16,502 nt of DNA from Planctomycetota bacterium (GCA_020631815.1 JACKGW010000022.1:1-16502); one strand, 5' to 3'. Shown: positions 1 to 7,358, counted from the first letter of the stretch. A program made the numbers and translations. Notes: a model not told the origin generated them from the letters alone.

Positions 1-73
1 TCACTTCGGGCCGCCATGCGTGCCCGCGTGGGAGGGGTCCTCCCGGCCCGAAGTGAAGATCTCACCCGACTCC
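1..73. repeat. Hairpin repeat copy A (left arm cut by window edge)
   Basis: Positions 1-12 (TCACTTCGGGCC) pair perfectly with 45-56. An apical hairpin GGGAGG (30-35) / CCTCCC (39-44) sits inside, and positions 57-73 carry the family outer arm AGATCTCACCCGACTCC. The matching left outer arm would lie before position 1 and is missing. It is read best against the reverse complement of copy D at 16430-16502, with shared blocks GGGCYGCCATG, CGCGTGGGAG and GAAGATCTCACCCGACTCC. It starts five bases beyond the stop codon of the minus-strand membrane protein gene, so it lies at that gene's 3' end. A role as terminator or 3'-end structure is inference. Confidence 0.75.
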
Positions 74-78
74 CGGAT

Positions 79-873
79 TCACGCCCCGCTGCGGCGGGCC
101 TCGCGCAGCAGGAACACCCAGTGCACTGCGGCCACGACGGCCACGGCAATCGCCAGAGCGAGCGTGGCACGGCCGGAGAGACCCAGGGCCGCGAGCGGCG
201 GATCGCCCTCTTGCAGCGTGAGGCGCAGCGTGACCACGAGGTGCGCGGCCACCAGGACCAGGACCATGCCGCAGACGGCCCGCAGCCCGGGCAGCGTCTT
301 CACCATCAGCGCGCCGCCGGAGCCGAGGGTCACCAGCAAGAACGGCGCCAGCAAGCTGGCCCGCTCCCGCTGGTCGCTGAGCAACAGGTCCGGCGGCGTC
401 ATCAGCACGATGAGGCAGATCGCGAGGCGCACGCCCTTGAGTGCAGGCACCTTCAGGGTGTCGCCATCGGGGCGCGTACACCGCCACGCCTCGACCGCCG
501 AGAGCAGGCCGAGGAGCAGGAGGACCCCCAACATGATGCGAGCGGCTGGATCGTCCCGGGTGGGGGCCGTGCCCAGCGCGAGGCCCGCGTAGATCGCCAC
601 GAAGGCATCCGTGGAGGCCAGGATGGCCTGCGCACCGCGGACGCGGCGGGCCAGGGCCATGCCGACCGGCAGCAGCACGAGGAGCAGCAGGGCCGGGACG
701 AGGAGGATCGCCTCCCGATGGATGGGCGTGGTCGCGTCCCGGTGGTCCGTCGCGATCTGGGCCGGGCCGGCGGGCAGCGAACAGGCCACCCAGAGCAGCG
801 TGGTCACCGCCGCCAGCAGGTACGCGCTGCCCGCGACGGTCCGACCTACGGGGGGAGAGACGGCCTGCGCCAC
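79..873 (-). CDS. Polytopic membrane protein, unknown function
   Basis: This 264-residue protein is dominated by about eight hydrophobic stretches, roughly at residues 14-34, 55-75, 84-102, 113-130, 146-163, 173-191, 198-220 and 235-257. They are separated by short charged loops and end in a basic tail (REARRSGA). I recognise no family motif, so no function is given; it should sit in the inner membrane. The GTG start is chosen because a TACCAT hexamer ends exactly six bases upstream, as at several other genes here, which suggests a leaderless transcript. The gene is divergent from the small acidic protein gene, with only 23 bases between start codons, and its stop lies just before hairpin repeat copy A. 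A transport or sensing role is possible but nothing in the sequence shows it. Confidence 0.8.
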   Translation of the reverse strand: MAQAVSPPVGRTVAGSAYLLAAVTTLLWVACSLPAGPAQIATDHRDATTPIHREAILLVPALLLLVLLPVGMALARRVRGAQAILASTDAFVAIYAGLALGTAPTRDDPAARIMLGVLLLLGLLSAVEAWRCTRPDGDTLKVPALKGVRLAICLIVLMTPPDLLLSDQRERASLLAPFLLVTLGSGGALMVKTLPGLRAVCGMVLVLVAAHLVVTLRLTLQEGDPPLAALGLSGRATLALAIAVAVVAAVHWVFLLREARRSGA

Positions 874-879
874 GCCCTC

Positions 880-885
880 ATGGTA
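880..885 (-). promoter_or_regulatory. -10 box TACCAT, leaderless promoter of the 79-873 gene
   Basis: On the minus strand TACCAT is followed by exactly six bases (GAGGGC) and then the GTG start. In a sigma-70-type promoter this puts +1 on the first base of the start codon. No -35 resembling TTGACA is visible. It shares two bases with the divergent -10-like TAGAGG at 884-889. Confidence 0.5.
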
Positions 886-889
886 GAGG
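884..889 (+). promoter_or_regulatory. Weak -10-like TAGAGG upstream of the 897 gene
   Basis: TAGAGG ends seven bases before the ATG at 897. It has the TA but lacks the conserved final T, so the match is weak. Its position fits the leaderless spacing seen at neighbouring genes, and it overlaps the opposite-strand TACCAT. Confidence 0.3.
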
Positions 890-896
890 CATCCCC

Positions 897-1247
897 ATGT
901 GGCGCCCCGTGCTCTACCGCGTCGAGATCGGCGAAGACATCTACCTCGGTACCGCCGAGGAGGTCGTGGACTTCATGCGTCGCGCCGAGGGCGCGCCGGG
1001 TGGCGATGCCGCGTCGTACATGCAGGCCATCGCCGCTCGGGTCGAGCGGGGCCTCGGCCTCACGGGCGTGGACACCTCGGACCCCGCGTCCTTCCTCGAG
1101 TCGCTGGGGGACCTGCGGGTCCTTCGCGTGAGCACGTCGGCCGAGCCGTCCAGCGAGCGCGTCGATCCGAGCACGGCCCTGGGCGACGGGCTCATCGCCT
1201 TCGGCGACGACGTCGACCTCGACGACCTGGATCTGGACCTCGACTGA
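897..1247 (+). CDS. Small acidic protein, unknown function
   Basis: A 116-residue soluble protein with no signal peptide or membrane segment. The N-terminal part (WRPVLYRVEIGEDIYLGTAE, then a predicted helix VVDFMRRAEG) looks like a compact alpha/beta domain. The last 15 residues are almost only Asp and Leu (DDVDLDDLDLDLD), a strongly acidic tail of the kind often used for charge-based contacts or metal binding; that is inference. I do not recognise a family. The ATG at 897 has no good Shine-Dalgarno, which agrees with a leaderless or very short leader. It is divergent from the membrane protein gene at 79-873 and its stop is followed within about 10 bases by tandem GTACGGAG units of the hairpin repeat. 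Confidence 0.75.
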   Translation: MWRPVLYRVEIGEDIYLGTAEEVVDFMRRAEGAPGGDAASYMQAIAARVERGLGLTGVDTSDPASFLESLGDLRVLRVSTSAEPSSERVDPSTALGDGLIAFGDDVDLDDLDLDLD

Positions 1248-1257
1248 CCCGAGGGCC

Positions 1258-1395
1258 GTACGGAGGCGGGGGACCGGTACGGAGTCGGGTGAGCCCCGTA
1301 CGGAGTCGGGTGAGATTCCAACCTCGGGCTGCCATGAGCAGGCGAGAGCCGACGAGCGTTGCGGCCCGAGGTTGGAATCTCACCCGACTCCGTAC
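1258..1395. repeat. Hairpin repeat copy B with two preceding half-units
   Basis: The core is a perfect 32-bp inverted repeat: 1298-1329 pairs with 1364-1395 and encloses a 34-base loop. The outer arm begins GTACGGAGTCGGGTGAGATT and the inner arm is CCAACCTCGGGC. Two incomplete left-arm units come first (1258-1276, GTACGGAGGCGGGGGACCG, and about 1278-1297, GTACGGAGTCGGGTGAGCCC), so three left-arm starts stand in tandem. It lies between two convergent genes, where it could terminate both. The outer right arm encodes the last four codons and stop of the CPBP protease gene. Confidence 0.85.
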
Positions 1396-2300
1396 TCGCC
1401 GCCTCGCCCACGTCGCCGCGTCGGCTCCAGCCACCACGCCGCCAGGGCCAGGAGCAGCATCACGGGGAGGCCGTCGAGGAGCCGGCCGGTCCCGGACCAC
1501 GCAGGCTGCGCGTCGCGGACCAGCCAGCCCTCCTGCGCCTGCAGCAGCGTGATGCCTGCGGCATGGATGCCGATCGAGGCCCACACGCTGCCCGCGCGAC
1601 GACACGCCGCCGACAGCAGCATGCCGAACAGGAAGAGGCCGGCGCATGTGGGTCCGAAGACGCGTGGGTCCAACGCGCGCTGGAACCAGGCTGCGACCGC
1701 TTCGAACGCGCCCAGGGTCCCGGGCTCCACGTCCACGAGCAGGGGCCGCGGACGGAACGCATGCAGCGCCGCGTAGATGGCGCTCACGATCAAGGCCGTG
1801 CGCACCGGGCGCCGCGGTCCGTCGCCGCGACCCTCCAGCCATCCGCGGAACAGCAGCTCCTCGAAGATGGCCACGCCGAGGCCCGGGATCAGCGCGACGC
1901 GCGCCGTGCGCGCCAGCGCGGCTCCGAGATCGAAGTCCTCACGCCAGTGCCACCAGCCGGCGACGTGCTGCAGCGCCAGCGCGCCCACGCCCAACAGCAG
2001 CGTCACGACGTAGGCCGTGGCCCCCCGGAGTGGCCGGGCGCGGGGTCCCACGAAGCCAAGCTCCGACGGCGGCACCTCGCGCCAGGGGCGCACGACGATG
2101 GCGATCGGGAGGCCGAGCCCCAGCAGGAGGGAGCGACGCACGACCTTCAGGAAGGCCTCGAGCCCCGCCTCGCCCTGACCCTCGCACCAACCGAGCGCAG
2201 CGAAGAGCCGCCACGCCCACGGGGCGGCCAGAAGGGCCAGAAGGGCCCCCGCGAGCATCAGGAGGGGCAGTCGCCCCCGGGGCCTCACCTCGCCGTCCAC
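1380..2300 (-). CDS. CPBP-family intramembrane metalloprotease (CAAX-protease-like)
   Basis: This 306-residue membrane protein carries the signature of the CPBP / type II CAAX prenyl endopeptidase family (Rce1/Abi-like). Motif 1 is EELLFR at residues 147-152 (EExxxR), motif 2 is YAALH with His180, and motif 3 is the helix around GSVWASIGIHAAG with His246. Glu147/Glu148 and the two histidines are the expected catalytic residues. Several hydrophobic helices flank them (about 11-35, 56-71, 95-112, 135-150, 217-233, 278-291). Bacterial members serve in peptide maturation, bacteriocin immunity or unknown roles; the substrate cannot be read here. The GTG start is preceded by TAGGCT at a six-base spacing, suggesting a leaderless mRNA; GTG at codon 5 is an alternative. 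The last four residues (YGVG) and the stop are encoded by hairpin repeat B. Confidence 0.85.
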   Translation of the reverse strand: MDGEVRPRGRLPLLMLAGALLALLAAPWAWRLFAALGWCEGQGEAGLEAFLKVVRRSLLLGLGLPIAIVVRPWREVPPSELGFVGPRARPLRGATAYVVTLLLGVGALALQHVAGWWHWREDFDLGAALARTARVALIPGLGVAIFEELLFRGWLEGRGDGPRRPVRTALIVSAIYAALHAFRPRPLLVDVEPGTLGAFEAVAAWFQRALDPRVFGPTCAGLFLFGMLLSAACRRAGSVWASIGIHAAGITLLQAQEGWLVRDAQPAWSGTGRLLDGLPVMLLLALAAWWLEPTRRRGRGGEYGVG

Positions 2301-2306
2301 CGCCCG

Positions 2307-2312
2307 AGCCTA
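2307..2312 (-). promoter_or_regulatory. -10 box TAGGCT, leaderless promoter of the CPBP gene
   Basis: TAGGCT on the minus strand is followed by exactly six bases (CGGGCG) and the GTG start at 2300. The spacing puts +1 on the start codon. No -35 consensus is visible. Confidence 0.45.
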
Positions 2313-2327
2313 CGCCCAGAGCTGTCC

Positions 2328-2396
2328 CGCACGTAGGTGCCAGGCTCGCAGCGGCGCCGTCTGCGGCGCGGGCTGCGTGCCTGGCTCCGACGTGCG
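2328..2396. repeat. Long imperfect hairpin with GTGCCAGGCTC / GTGCCTGGCTC arms
   Basis: CGCACGT (2328-2334) pairs with ACGTGCG (2390-2396). Inside it, 2335-2352 pairs with 2372-2389 with a few mismatches, and an apical CGCCG/CGGCG hairpin lies at 2355-2368. The arms contain GTGCCAGGCTC and GTGCCTGGCTC. Unlike the other hairpins it sits between two divergent genes, upstream of both, so simple termination does not explain it. It may be a mobile palindromic repeat or a regulatory target; both are inference. Confidence 0.7.
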
Positions 2397-2434
2397 GCGC
2401 CCGCCCCACGGCCCTCCGGCCGCCCAGATGCCCA

Positions 2435-2440
2435 TACGAT
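2435..2440 (+). promoter_or_regulatory. -10 box TACGAT, leaderless promoter of the 2447 gene
   Basis: TACGAT is followed by six bases (GACCTG) and the ATG at 2447. This places +1 on the A of the start codon, and there is no Shine-Dalgarno. It should drive both carboxypeptidase-regulatory-like genes. Confidence 0.5.
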
Positions 2441-2446
2441 GACCTG

Positions 2447-4633
2447 ATGGGGCGCCGAGCGGTTCAGGTCCTGTTGCTGCTCGCGATCTTCGTGGTGGTG
2501 TGGTTCGCCTTCGATCTGGGCGACTTGGTGGGGGGCGGCCTCGGTGCCGCCGACCACGACGCGCTCTCGGCTTCCGCTGACGCCACGCTCGCGGGCACGG
2601 GCGAAGGCGCTGCGACCGGTCCTGGCTTGCAGGGGAGCCCGGGCGGCGCCCAGACCCAAGGAGCCGACGGCGCGGGAGGCCTCTCGCCGCTGGCCGCCAT
2701 CGTGGCCGCGGGCGGCACCGAGCAGGTGCCGCTGGGCGCGCTGCCCGTCCACGGTCGTGTCGTCGACGCCCGTGGCCACGCTTCGAGTGAAGTGAAGATC
2801 ACCGTGCTCGGCCCGTCGGGCCGTGAGGTGTTCACGACCGACGCCGATGGAGCCTTCAACCACGCGCTCGTCCCCGGCCGCTACCGCGTGTTGCTCGAAG
2901 GCGGGAGGGACGGCTCGCTCTACCTCCCCGGGTTCCTGGTCGACGGCACGCTCGAGGAGATCGAGTGGGCGCTGCGTCCCACGGCGAGCGCCGTCGTCAT
3001 CCTCACCAGCGCGGGCGTCGGGCTCGGCGGCCAGACCATCACGGCCGAGCTCGTCGCAGGTGACGCCGGCGCCGCACCGCTCCTGCGCCGCGAAGCGACG
3101 ACCAACTTCGACGGCTCCACCCGCATCGACGACCTCGCCGTGGGCGAGTACCGCTTCGAGGCCAAGCTCGAAGGCGGGCTCCTGGTGTCCGAGACCAAGC
3201 GCATCAACCAGGACACCACCGTCACGCTCAAGCTGGGCGCGCGCGTGACGCTCACGGGTCAGGTGCGTGCCGGGGATGCCGAAGGCCCTCCGGTCGAAGG
3301 CGCCCTCGTCACCCTCTCGGTGTCCCAGGGACGCAATGCCGGCGATGCCCGCCTCGAGGCGCTCACCGACGGGGATGGCCAGTTCACGCTCGAGGTCCCG
3401 CGCGGGCGCGCCAGCTCGATCCGTGTCGAGGCCGACGGCTTCGCCGACTGGCCGGGCACGCGCTGGGACGGCCCCACGGGCCGCGCCATGCGCAAGCTGC
3501 GCAACCCCGCGCCCGTGCACCTGGACATCGTGCTCACGGCCGGTGGCTCGCTGACGGGCCGCGTGCTCGACACGGACGGTCGCCCCGTACCTGGCGTCGA
3601 GATCGAGGCGCGGCTCCAGCGCCAGTCGGCCCTGGCCGGGTCCGGTACGTCGGGCGACGAGGGACAGTTCGCGATCGCCAACCTGGCCGGAGGTCGCTAC
3701 GACCTCGCGATCGGCACGGATGGCGTGCTCCCTGCCAACGGCCAGAACCTGCAAGTGGACGTGCCGCGGCAGGCGGGGGGCACCGTGCAGCGCGATCTCG
3801 TGGTGATCGCCGCACGACGCGTCACGGGCACGGTCATGATCGACGACCAGACACCGGCCATCGGTGCGCACGTGTGGCTCTTCGGCGGTGGGTCGGTGTT
3901 GCGCAGCGCCCGGCAGTCCGGTCGCACGCTCGAGACGTGGACGGACACGTCCGGTCGCTTCGCGCTGTTCGACGTCCCCGCGGATCGCGGCGTCACCGTG
4001 CGCGCGAAGCTGCGTGACCAAGAGGCCGATCCCTACCGGCTGCCCGACGACGCTTCGGGCGACGGCCTCCTCCTGGTGCTCGCGCCGACGTCGATCGTGA
4101 GCGGCCGCGTCCTCGATCAGCGCACGGGACAGCCGATCGCACGAGCCGCCGTGTACCTGCGGCCGGGCAAGGTGGGGCCCGGCGGGCGCAACCAGTACCG
4201 CGTCAACACCAACGCGGAGGGGCGCTACACCATCTACTCCGTGCTGCCGGGCGAGTGGACGATCTTCGCGGCCAAGGGCGGCTACCTCGCGGCCAAGCAG
4301 GAGACGATCACGCTCGAGCGCGCAGGCGACCGCACGGTCGACCTCGAGCTCGACCCCGGCATCGTGCTCGAGGGCACCGTCGTCGACGAGCGCGGGCGCC
4401 CCTTGGTCAACGTGCAGGTCGTCGCCTCGCCGGAAGGCAACGGCCCGCGTGCATCGGGCGCCAACACGCGCACCGATCGCAGCGGAGCGTTTCGCGTGTC
4501 CGGCTTGGCCTATGAGCGCTCGTGGCGCTTGCGCGCTGCGACAGGAGGCCGAACGCCGGCGGTCGTGGGCGGGTTCACGCGTCCCGACAGCCGTATCCGA
4601 CTCGTGCTGGAGCCCGTCGCGCCCAAGCGTTGA
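2447..4633 (+). CDS. Membrane-anchored carboxypeptidase-regulatory-like repeat protein 1
   Basis: A 728-residue protein. Residues 1-25 are a basic start (MGRR) and one hydrophobic helix (QVLLLLAIFVVVWFAF), a signal anchor that would place the rest outside the cytoplasm. A Gly/Ala-rich linker (about 28-95) precedes roughly seven beta-sandwich repeats of the CarboxypepD_reg type. Several start with a [LVI]xG[RTQ]V pattern and have a later DxxGxF strand; starts are near residues 100, 185, 268, 368, 458, 550 and 640, for example SGRVLDQRTGQPIARAAVYL and EGTVVDERGRPLVNVQVVAS. There is no catalytic domain, so the role is structural, adhesive or in binding; this is inference. The open frame runs far upstream, but the ATG at 2447 is chosen because it opens directly on the signal anchor and has TACGAT six bases before it. 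The next gene starts 17 bases downstream. Confidence 0.85.
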   Translation: MGRRAVQVLLLLAIFVVVWFAFDLGDLVGGGLGAADHDALSASADATLAGTGEGAATGPGLQGSPGGAQTQGADGAGGLSPLAAIVAAGGTEQVPLGALPVHGRVVDARGHASSEVKITVLGPSGREVFTTDADGAFNHALVPGRYRVLLEGGRDGSLYLPGFLVDGTLEEIEWALRPTASAVVILTSAGVGLGGQTITAELVAGDAGAAPLLRREATTNFDGSTRIDDLAVGEYRFEAKLEGGLLVSETKRINQDTTVTLKLGARVTLTGQVRAGDAEGPPVEGALVTLSVSQGRNAGDARLEALTDGDGQFTLEVPRGRASSIRVEADGFADWPGTRWDGPTGRAMRKLRNPAPVHLDIVLTAGGSLTGRVLDTDGRPVPGVEIEARLQRQSALAGSGTSGDEGQFAIANLAGGRYDLAIGTDGVLPANGQNLQVDVPRQAGGTVQRDLVVIAARRVTGTVMIDDQTPAIGAHVWLFGGGSVLRSARQSGRTLETWTDTSGRFALFDVPADRGVTVRAKLRDQEADPYRLPDDASGDGLLLVLAPTSIVSGRVLDQRTGQPIARAAVYLRPGKVGPGGRNQYRVNTNAEGRYTIYSVLPGEWTIFAAKGGYLAAKQETITLERAGDRTVDLELDPGIVLEGTVVDERGRPLVNVQVVASPEGNGPRASGANTRTDRSGAFRVSGLAYERSWRLRAATGGRTPAVVGGFTRPDSRIRLVLEPVAPKR

Positions 4634-4650
4634 CGAGGCCGGGAGGCGAC

Positions 4651-7350
4651 ATGCGGGGAGAACGAGGTCGCGGGCTGTGGCTCGCACTGGTCGTGGCGGC
4701 TGCGGCCGGCGTCGGCGCGTGGCTCTGGCTCGGCGGAGGGCTGGGTAGCAGCGGGGTCGGTGGCGGTGACCAGGCGGGCACGACCGATCCGCTGGCCGAT
4801 CCGCTCACCGGAACCGGCGAGGGCGGCACGTCAGCCCAGGGCGGCCCCGAGCTGGCAGGCCTCGGGCGCCGCTTGAAAGGCCCTGGATCGTTGGTGGGGC
4901 GCGTGATGCGCTACACGCCCCGCGAGCCCGTCGCGGAGCACCCCGTGCAGGTCACGGGCACGGCGCGCGACGGCACCGAGATCCTGCTGCCGCTGATCAC
5001 GGGTTCGGACGGCTCGTTCCGGGCCAGCGACGTTCCTGCCGTGGACGACCTGCACCTCTCGATCGGCGCGGCCGACGACCCCACGCATCGCTTCGTCGTC
5101 ACGACCGTGGAGCCGGGCGAGGTGCGCGACCTGGGCACCATCCTGCTCGGCGCGCCGCAGGACATCGTCGGTCGCGTCGTGGACCCGCTGGGCCGCGGCA
5201 TCGCCGAGGCCACGGTGGAAGTGCAGCCCGCGTCACCCGCAGGGCGCGGCATGTTCGATCGCATCCACGAGCTGTTCCGCGGGCTGGGTGAGGTGGTCAA
5301 GCCGCTGGCCATGACCACATCGGAGGCCGACGGCTCGTTCCGCTTGGTCGGCCTGGCGCCGGGCGAAGTCAGCGTCACGGCGTGGGCCCGCTCCTACGGC
5401 TCCGGTGTGCGTGCCTGGCGCGTCGGCGGCGAAGCCGGACAAGAGTCCGTGCTGACCATCGAGCTCGATCGCGCGCGGAGCGCGTCGGGTGTGGTTCTCG
5501 ACGGCGACGGCCGGCCCGTGCCCGACGCCCGCGTGAGCCTGCTCGCCGACATGCAGGGGCCGGACGACCTCTTGGGGCAACGCGTGTGGGTCACGACCGA
5601 CCGCGCGGGCCGCTTCGAGGACGCACCGATGCCGGTCGCTCCTTCGTGGGACGCGCTGGTCCTCGCGCAGGGCTTCCCGCCGTCCATGTTCAAGGTGCCT
5701 GCCGATGCGGCGGCCCAGCCGCTGGAGTTCCAGCTCGGCAAGCGGACCCAGGTCGAGATGCACGTGACGCGTGCCGACGACCACGAGTCGCTGGGCGAAG
5801 CCCAGATCCTGCTGGTGTTCGGCGAGATGAGCGAGGACGGCAAGCGGCGCATGAGCATCGTGTCGGACATCACCGACGAAGATGGCGTCGCGACGATGCC
5901 CGCGCAGCCGGGCCCGATCGCCTGGATCTGGATCAAGCACGCCAAGCTGGGCTCCTTCGCCTGGATGGGCGAGGGCATGCCCGGTGGCATGGCCATGGGC
6001 ATCGAGCCGCCGGCTGGCGGGTACGTCCTGAAGGAGGGGCACCAGCGCATCGACGTCGTCGTGCGCCCGCCGTACGTGCTGCACGGCGTCGTGCGCCGCG
6101 GTGACGGCTCGCCGGTCGCCGGTGCGTCCGTGTCGGTGCACAGCATGTTCGGAGGCTCCACGGCCGTGCTGACGGACACGGAGGGCAAGTACCGCCTGCC
6201 CTTCCAGCGGATGGCCGTGGAGTTCATCCCGATCGTGATGCGCGCTTCGGCGCCCGGCCTGGTGTTGGCGGATGGCCAGGTCTCCGTGCAGACGCTGGGC
6301 AAGCCCAAGGACGAGCCGATCGAGCAGGACCTCACGCTCGTCCCGGCGGTGCTCGTGACCGGTCGCGTGCTCTCGGCCGATGGCAAGCCCGTGGCGGCTG
6401 TCCGGGTCAGCGCCAAGGCCAAGACGAAGGACCAGGACTTCGACTTCACGCAGATGCTGGGCAGCCCACGCGGGATGCAGGCGCTGACCGACACGGCGGG
6501 TCGCTACACGCTCGACGGGGTGGCCGGTGGGGTGAAGCAGCTCCACATGGAAGCGGTGACCGAAGATGGCCTCGAGGCCAAGAGCGAGCCCGTGGACCTG
6601 CCCGAGCGCGGCGAAGTGCGGATCGGCGACCTGCGTCTTCCGCGGACGCACACCCTCGAGGTCACGGTGGTCGATGACGTGGGGGCGCCGGTGGCCGAGG
6701 CCGCCGTGAGCGTCGTGCTCGCCGATCGCATGTTCGGCGAGGTCCGTCGGCGCGCGCAATCCAACGCGCAGGGCAAGGCGACCCTCCGCGATCTCCCCGT
6801 CGGCGAGCTCACGGTGCAAGCCGCGGCCCCCGACTACATCGACACCACCGAGACCGTGACGATCACCGAGGACGCCGATCCCGCGCCCCTGCGCATGGTG
6901 CTCGATCGCGGGCGCACCATCGAAGGCAAGGTGTTCGACACGACGGGGCAGCCGATCGCGGGCGTGACCTTGCGCTACCAGGTGGACGCTGGCGAGGTGA
7001 GCCACATGTGGGACCACGGCATGACGACCGACAAGAGCGGTCACTACGTCGTGCGTGGCGTCGCGCGCAACAGGCCCGTCACCCTGATCTTCAGCAGCGA
7101 TACGCATCGCGGGACGCGCGTGACCGTGGAGCCCGGCGTCGCGCCCGAGCCCGTGCGGCTGGAACCGCTGTCCCCGGAGACCGTGCGCCGCTTGCAGGAG
7201 CTCGAGAAGGAGCGTGCCGAGGCGGGGCAGGGGTTCCGAGAAGCGCTCGAGGCCCCCGAAGACGAGCGCCAGGAGCGCGTCAACGCCCTGCAGGAGCGCC
7301 TGCGCGAGATCAACGACGAGATGGAACGACTGCGCGAAGGCGGGGAGTAA
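4651..7350 (+). CDS. Membrane-anchored carboxypeptidase-regulatory-like repeat protein 2
   Basis: An 899-residue paralogue-like partner of the preceding gene. Residues 1-28 are a basic N-terminus and one hydrophobic helix (LWLALVVAAAAGVGAWLWLG), then a Gly-rich linker. About eight Ig-like CarboxypepD_reg repeats follow, starting near residues 79, 171, 279, 366, 475, 567, 668 and 755 (for example VTGRVLSADGKPVAAVRVSA and EGKVFDTTGQPIAGVTLRYQ). The last 60 or so residues (about 838-899) are rich in Glu, Arg and Leu with heptad-like spacing (VRRLQELEKERAEA; ALQERLREINDEMERLREG). They probably form a coiled coil that could oligomerise or contact a partner, which the upstream protein lacks. The ATG follows GGGAGG by four bases and the upstream stop by 17 bases, so the two genes are an operon. 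Extracytoplasmic location and structural role are inferred. Confidence 0.85.
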   Translation: MRGERGRGLWLALVVAAAAGVGAWLWLGGGLGSSGVGGGDQAGTTDPLADPLTGTGEGGTSAQGGPELAGLGRRLKGPGSLVGRVMRYTPREPVAEHPVQVTGTARDGTEILLPLITGSDGSFRASDVPAVDDLHLSIGAADDPTHRFVVTTVEPGEVRDLGTILLGAPQDIVGRVVDPLGRGIAEATVEVQPASPAGRGMFDRIHELFRGLGEVVKPLAMTTSEADGSFRLVGLAPGEVSVTAWARSYGSGVRAWRVGGEAGQESVLTIELDRARSASGVVLDGDGRPVPDARVSLLADMQGPDDLLGQRVWVTTDRAGRFEDAPMPVAPSWDALVLAQGFPPSMFKVPADAAAQPLEFQLGKRTQVEMHVTRADDHESLGEAQILLVFGEMSEDGKRRMSIVSDITDEDGVATMPAQPGPIAWIWIKHAKLGSFAWMGEGMPGGMAMGIEPPAGGYVLKEGHQRIDVVVRPPYVLHGVVRRGDGSPVAGASVSVHSMFGGSTAVLTDTEGKYRLPFQRMAVEFIPIVMRASAPGLVLADGQVSVQTLGKPKDEPIEQDLTLVPAVLVTGRVLSADGKPVAAVRVSAKAKTKDQDFDFTQMLGSPRGMQALTDTAGRYTLDGVAGGVKQLHMEAVTEDGLEAKSEPVDLPERGEVRIGDLRLPRTHTLEVTVVDDVGAPVAEAAVSVVLADRMFGEVRRRAQSNAQGKATLRDLPVGELTVQAAAPDYIDTTETVTITEDADPAPLRMVLDRGRTIEGKVFDTTGQPIAGVTLRYQVDAGEVSHMWDHGMTTDKSGHYVVRGVARNRPVTLIFSSDTHRGTRVTVEPGVAPEPVRLEPLSPETVRRLQELEKERAEAGQGFREALEAPEDERQERVNALQERLREINDEMERLREGGE

Positions 7351-7358
7351 CGCGCGGA

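Noticed and set aside
16..1131. Long plus-strand open frame across the first gene and into the small gene
   Set aside because: It translates to an Arg/Gly/Gln-rich sequence with no fold, overlaps an antisense gene with eight membrane helices, and begins in the repeat.
1258..1395. CRISPR array or phage attachment site
   Set aside because: The tandem units have no regular spacers, no cas genes or integrase are present, and the structure is a hairpin with partial arms.
2285..4687. 800-residue open frame on the minus strand opposite the first repeat protein
   Set aside because: Its composition (His, Arg, Asp, Gly rich, no domain) is that of an antisense shadow in GC-rich DNA; the plus strand has a signal anchor and seven recognisable repeats.
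5233..7107. 624-residue open frame on the minus strand opposite the second repeat protein
   Set aside because: Low-complexity His/Arg/Gly-rich sequence with no motif, opposite a gene with clear repeats.
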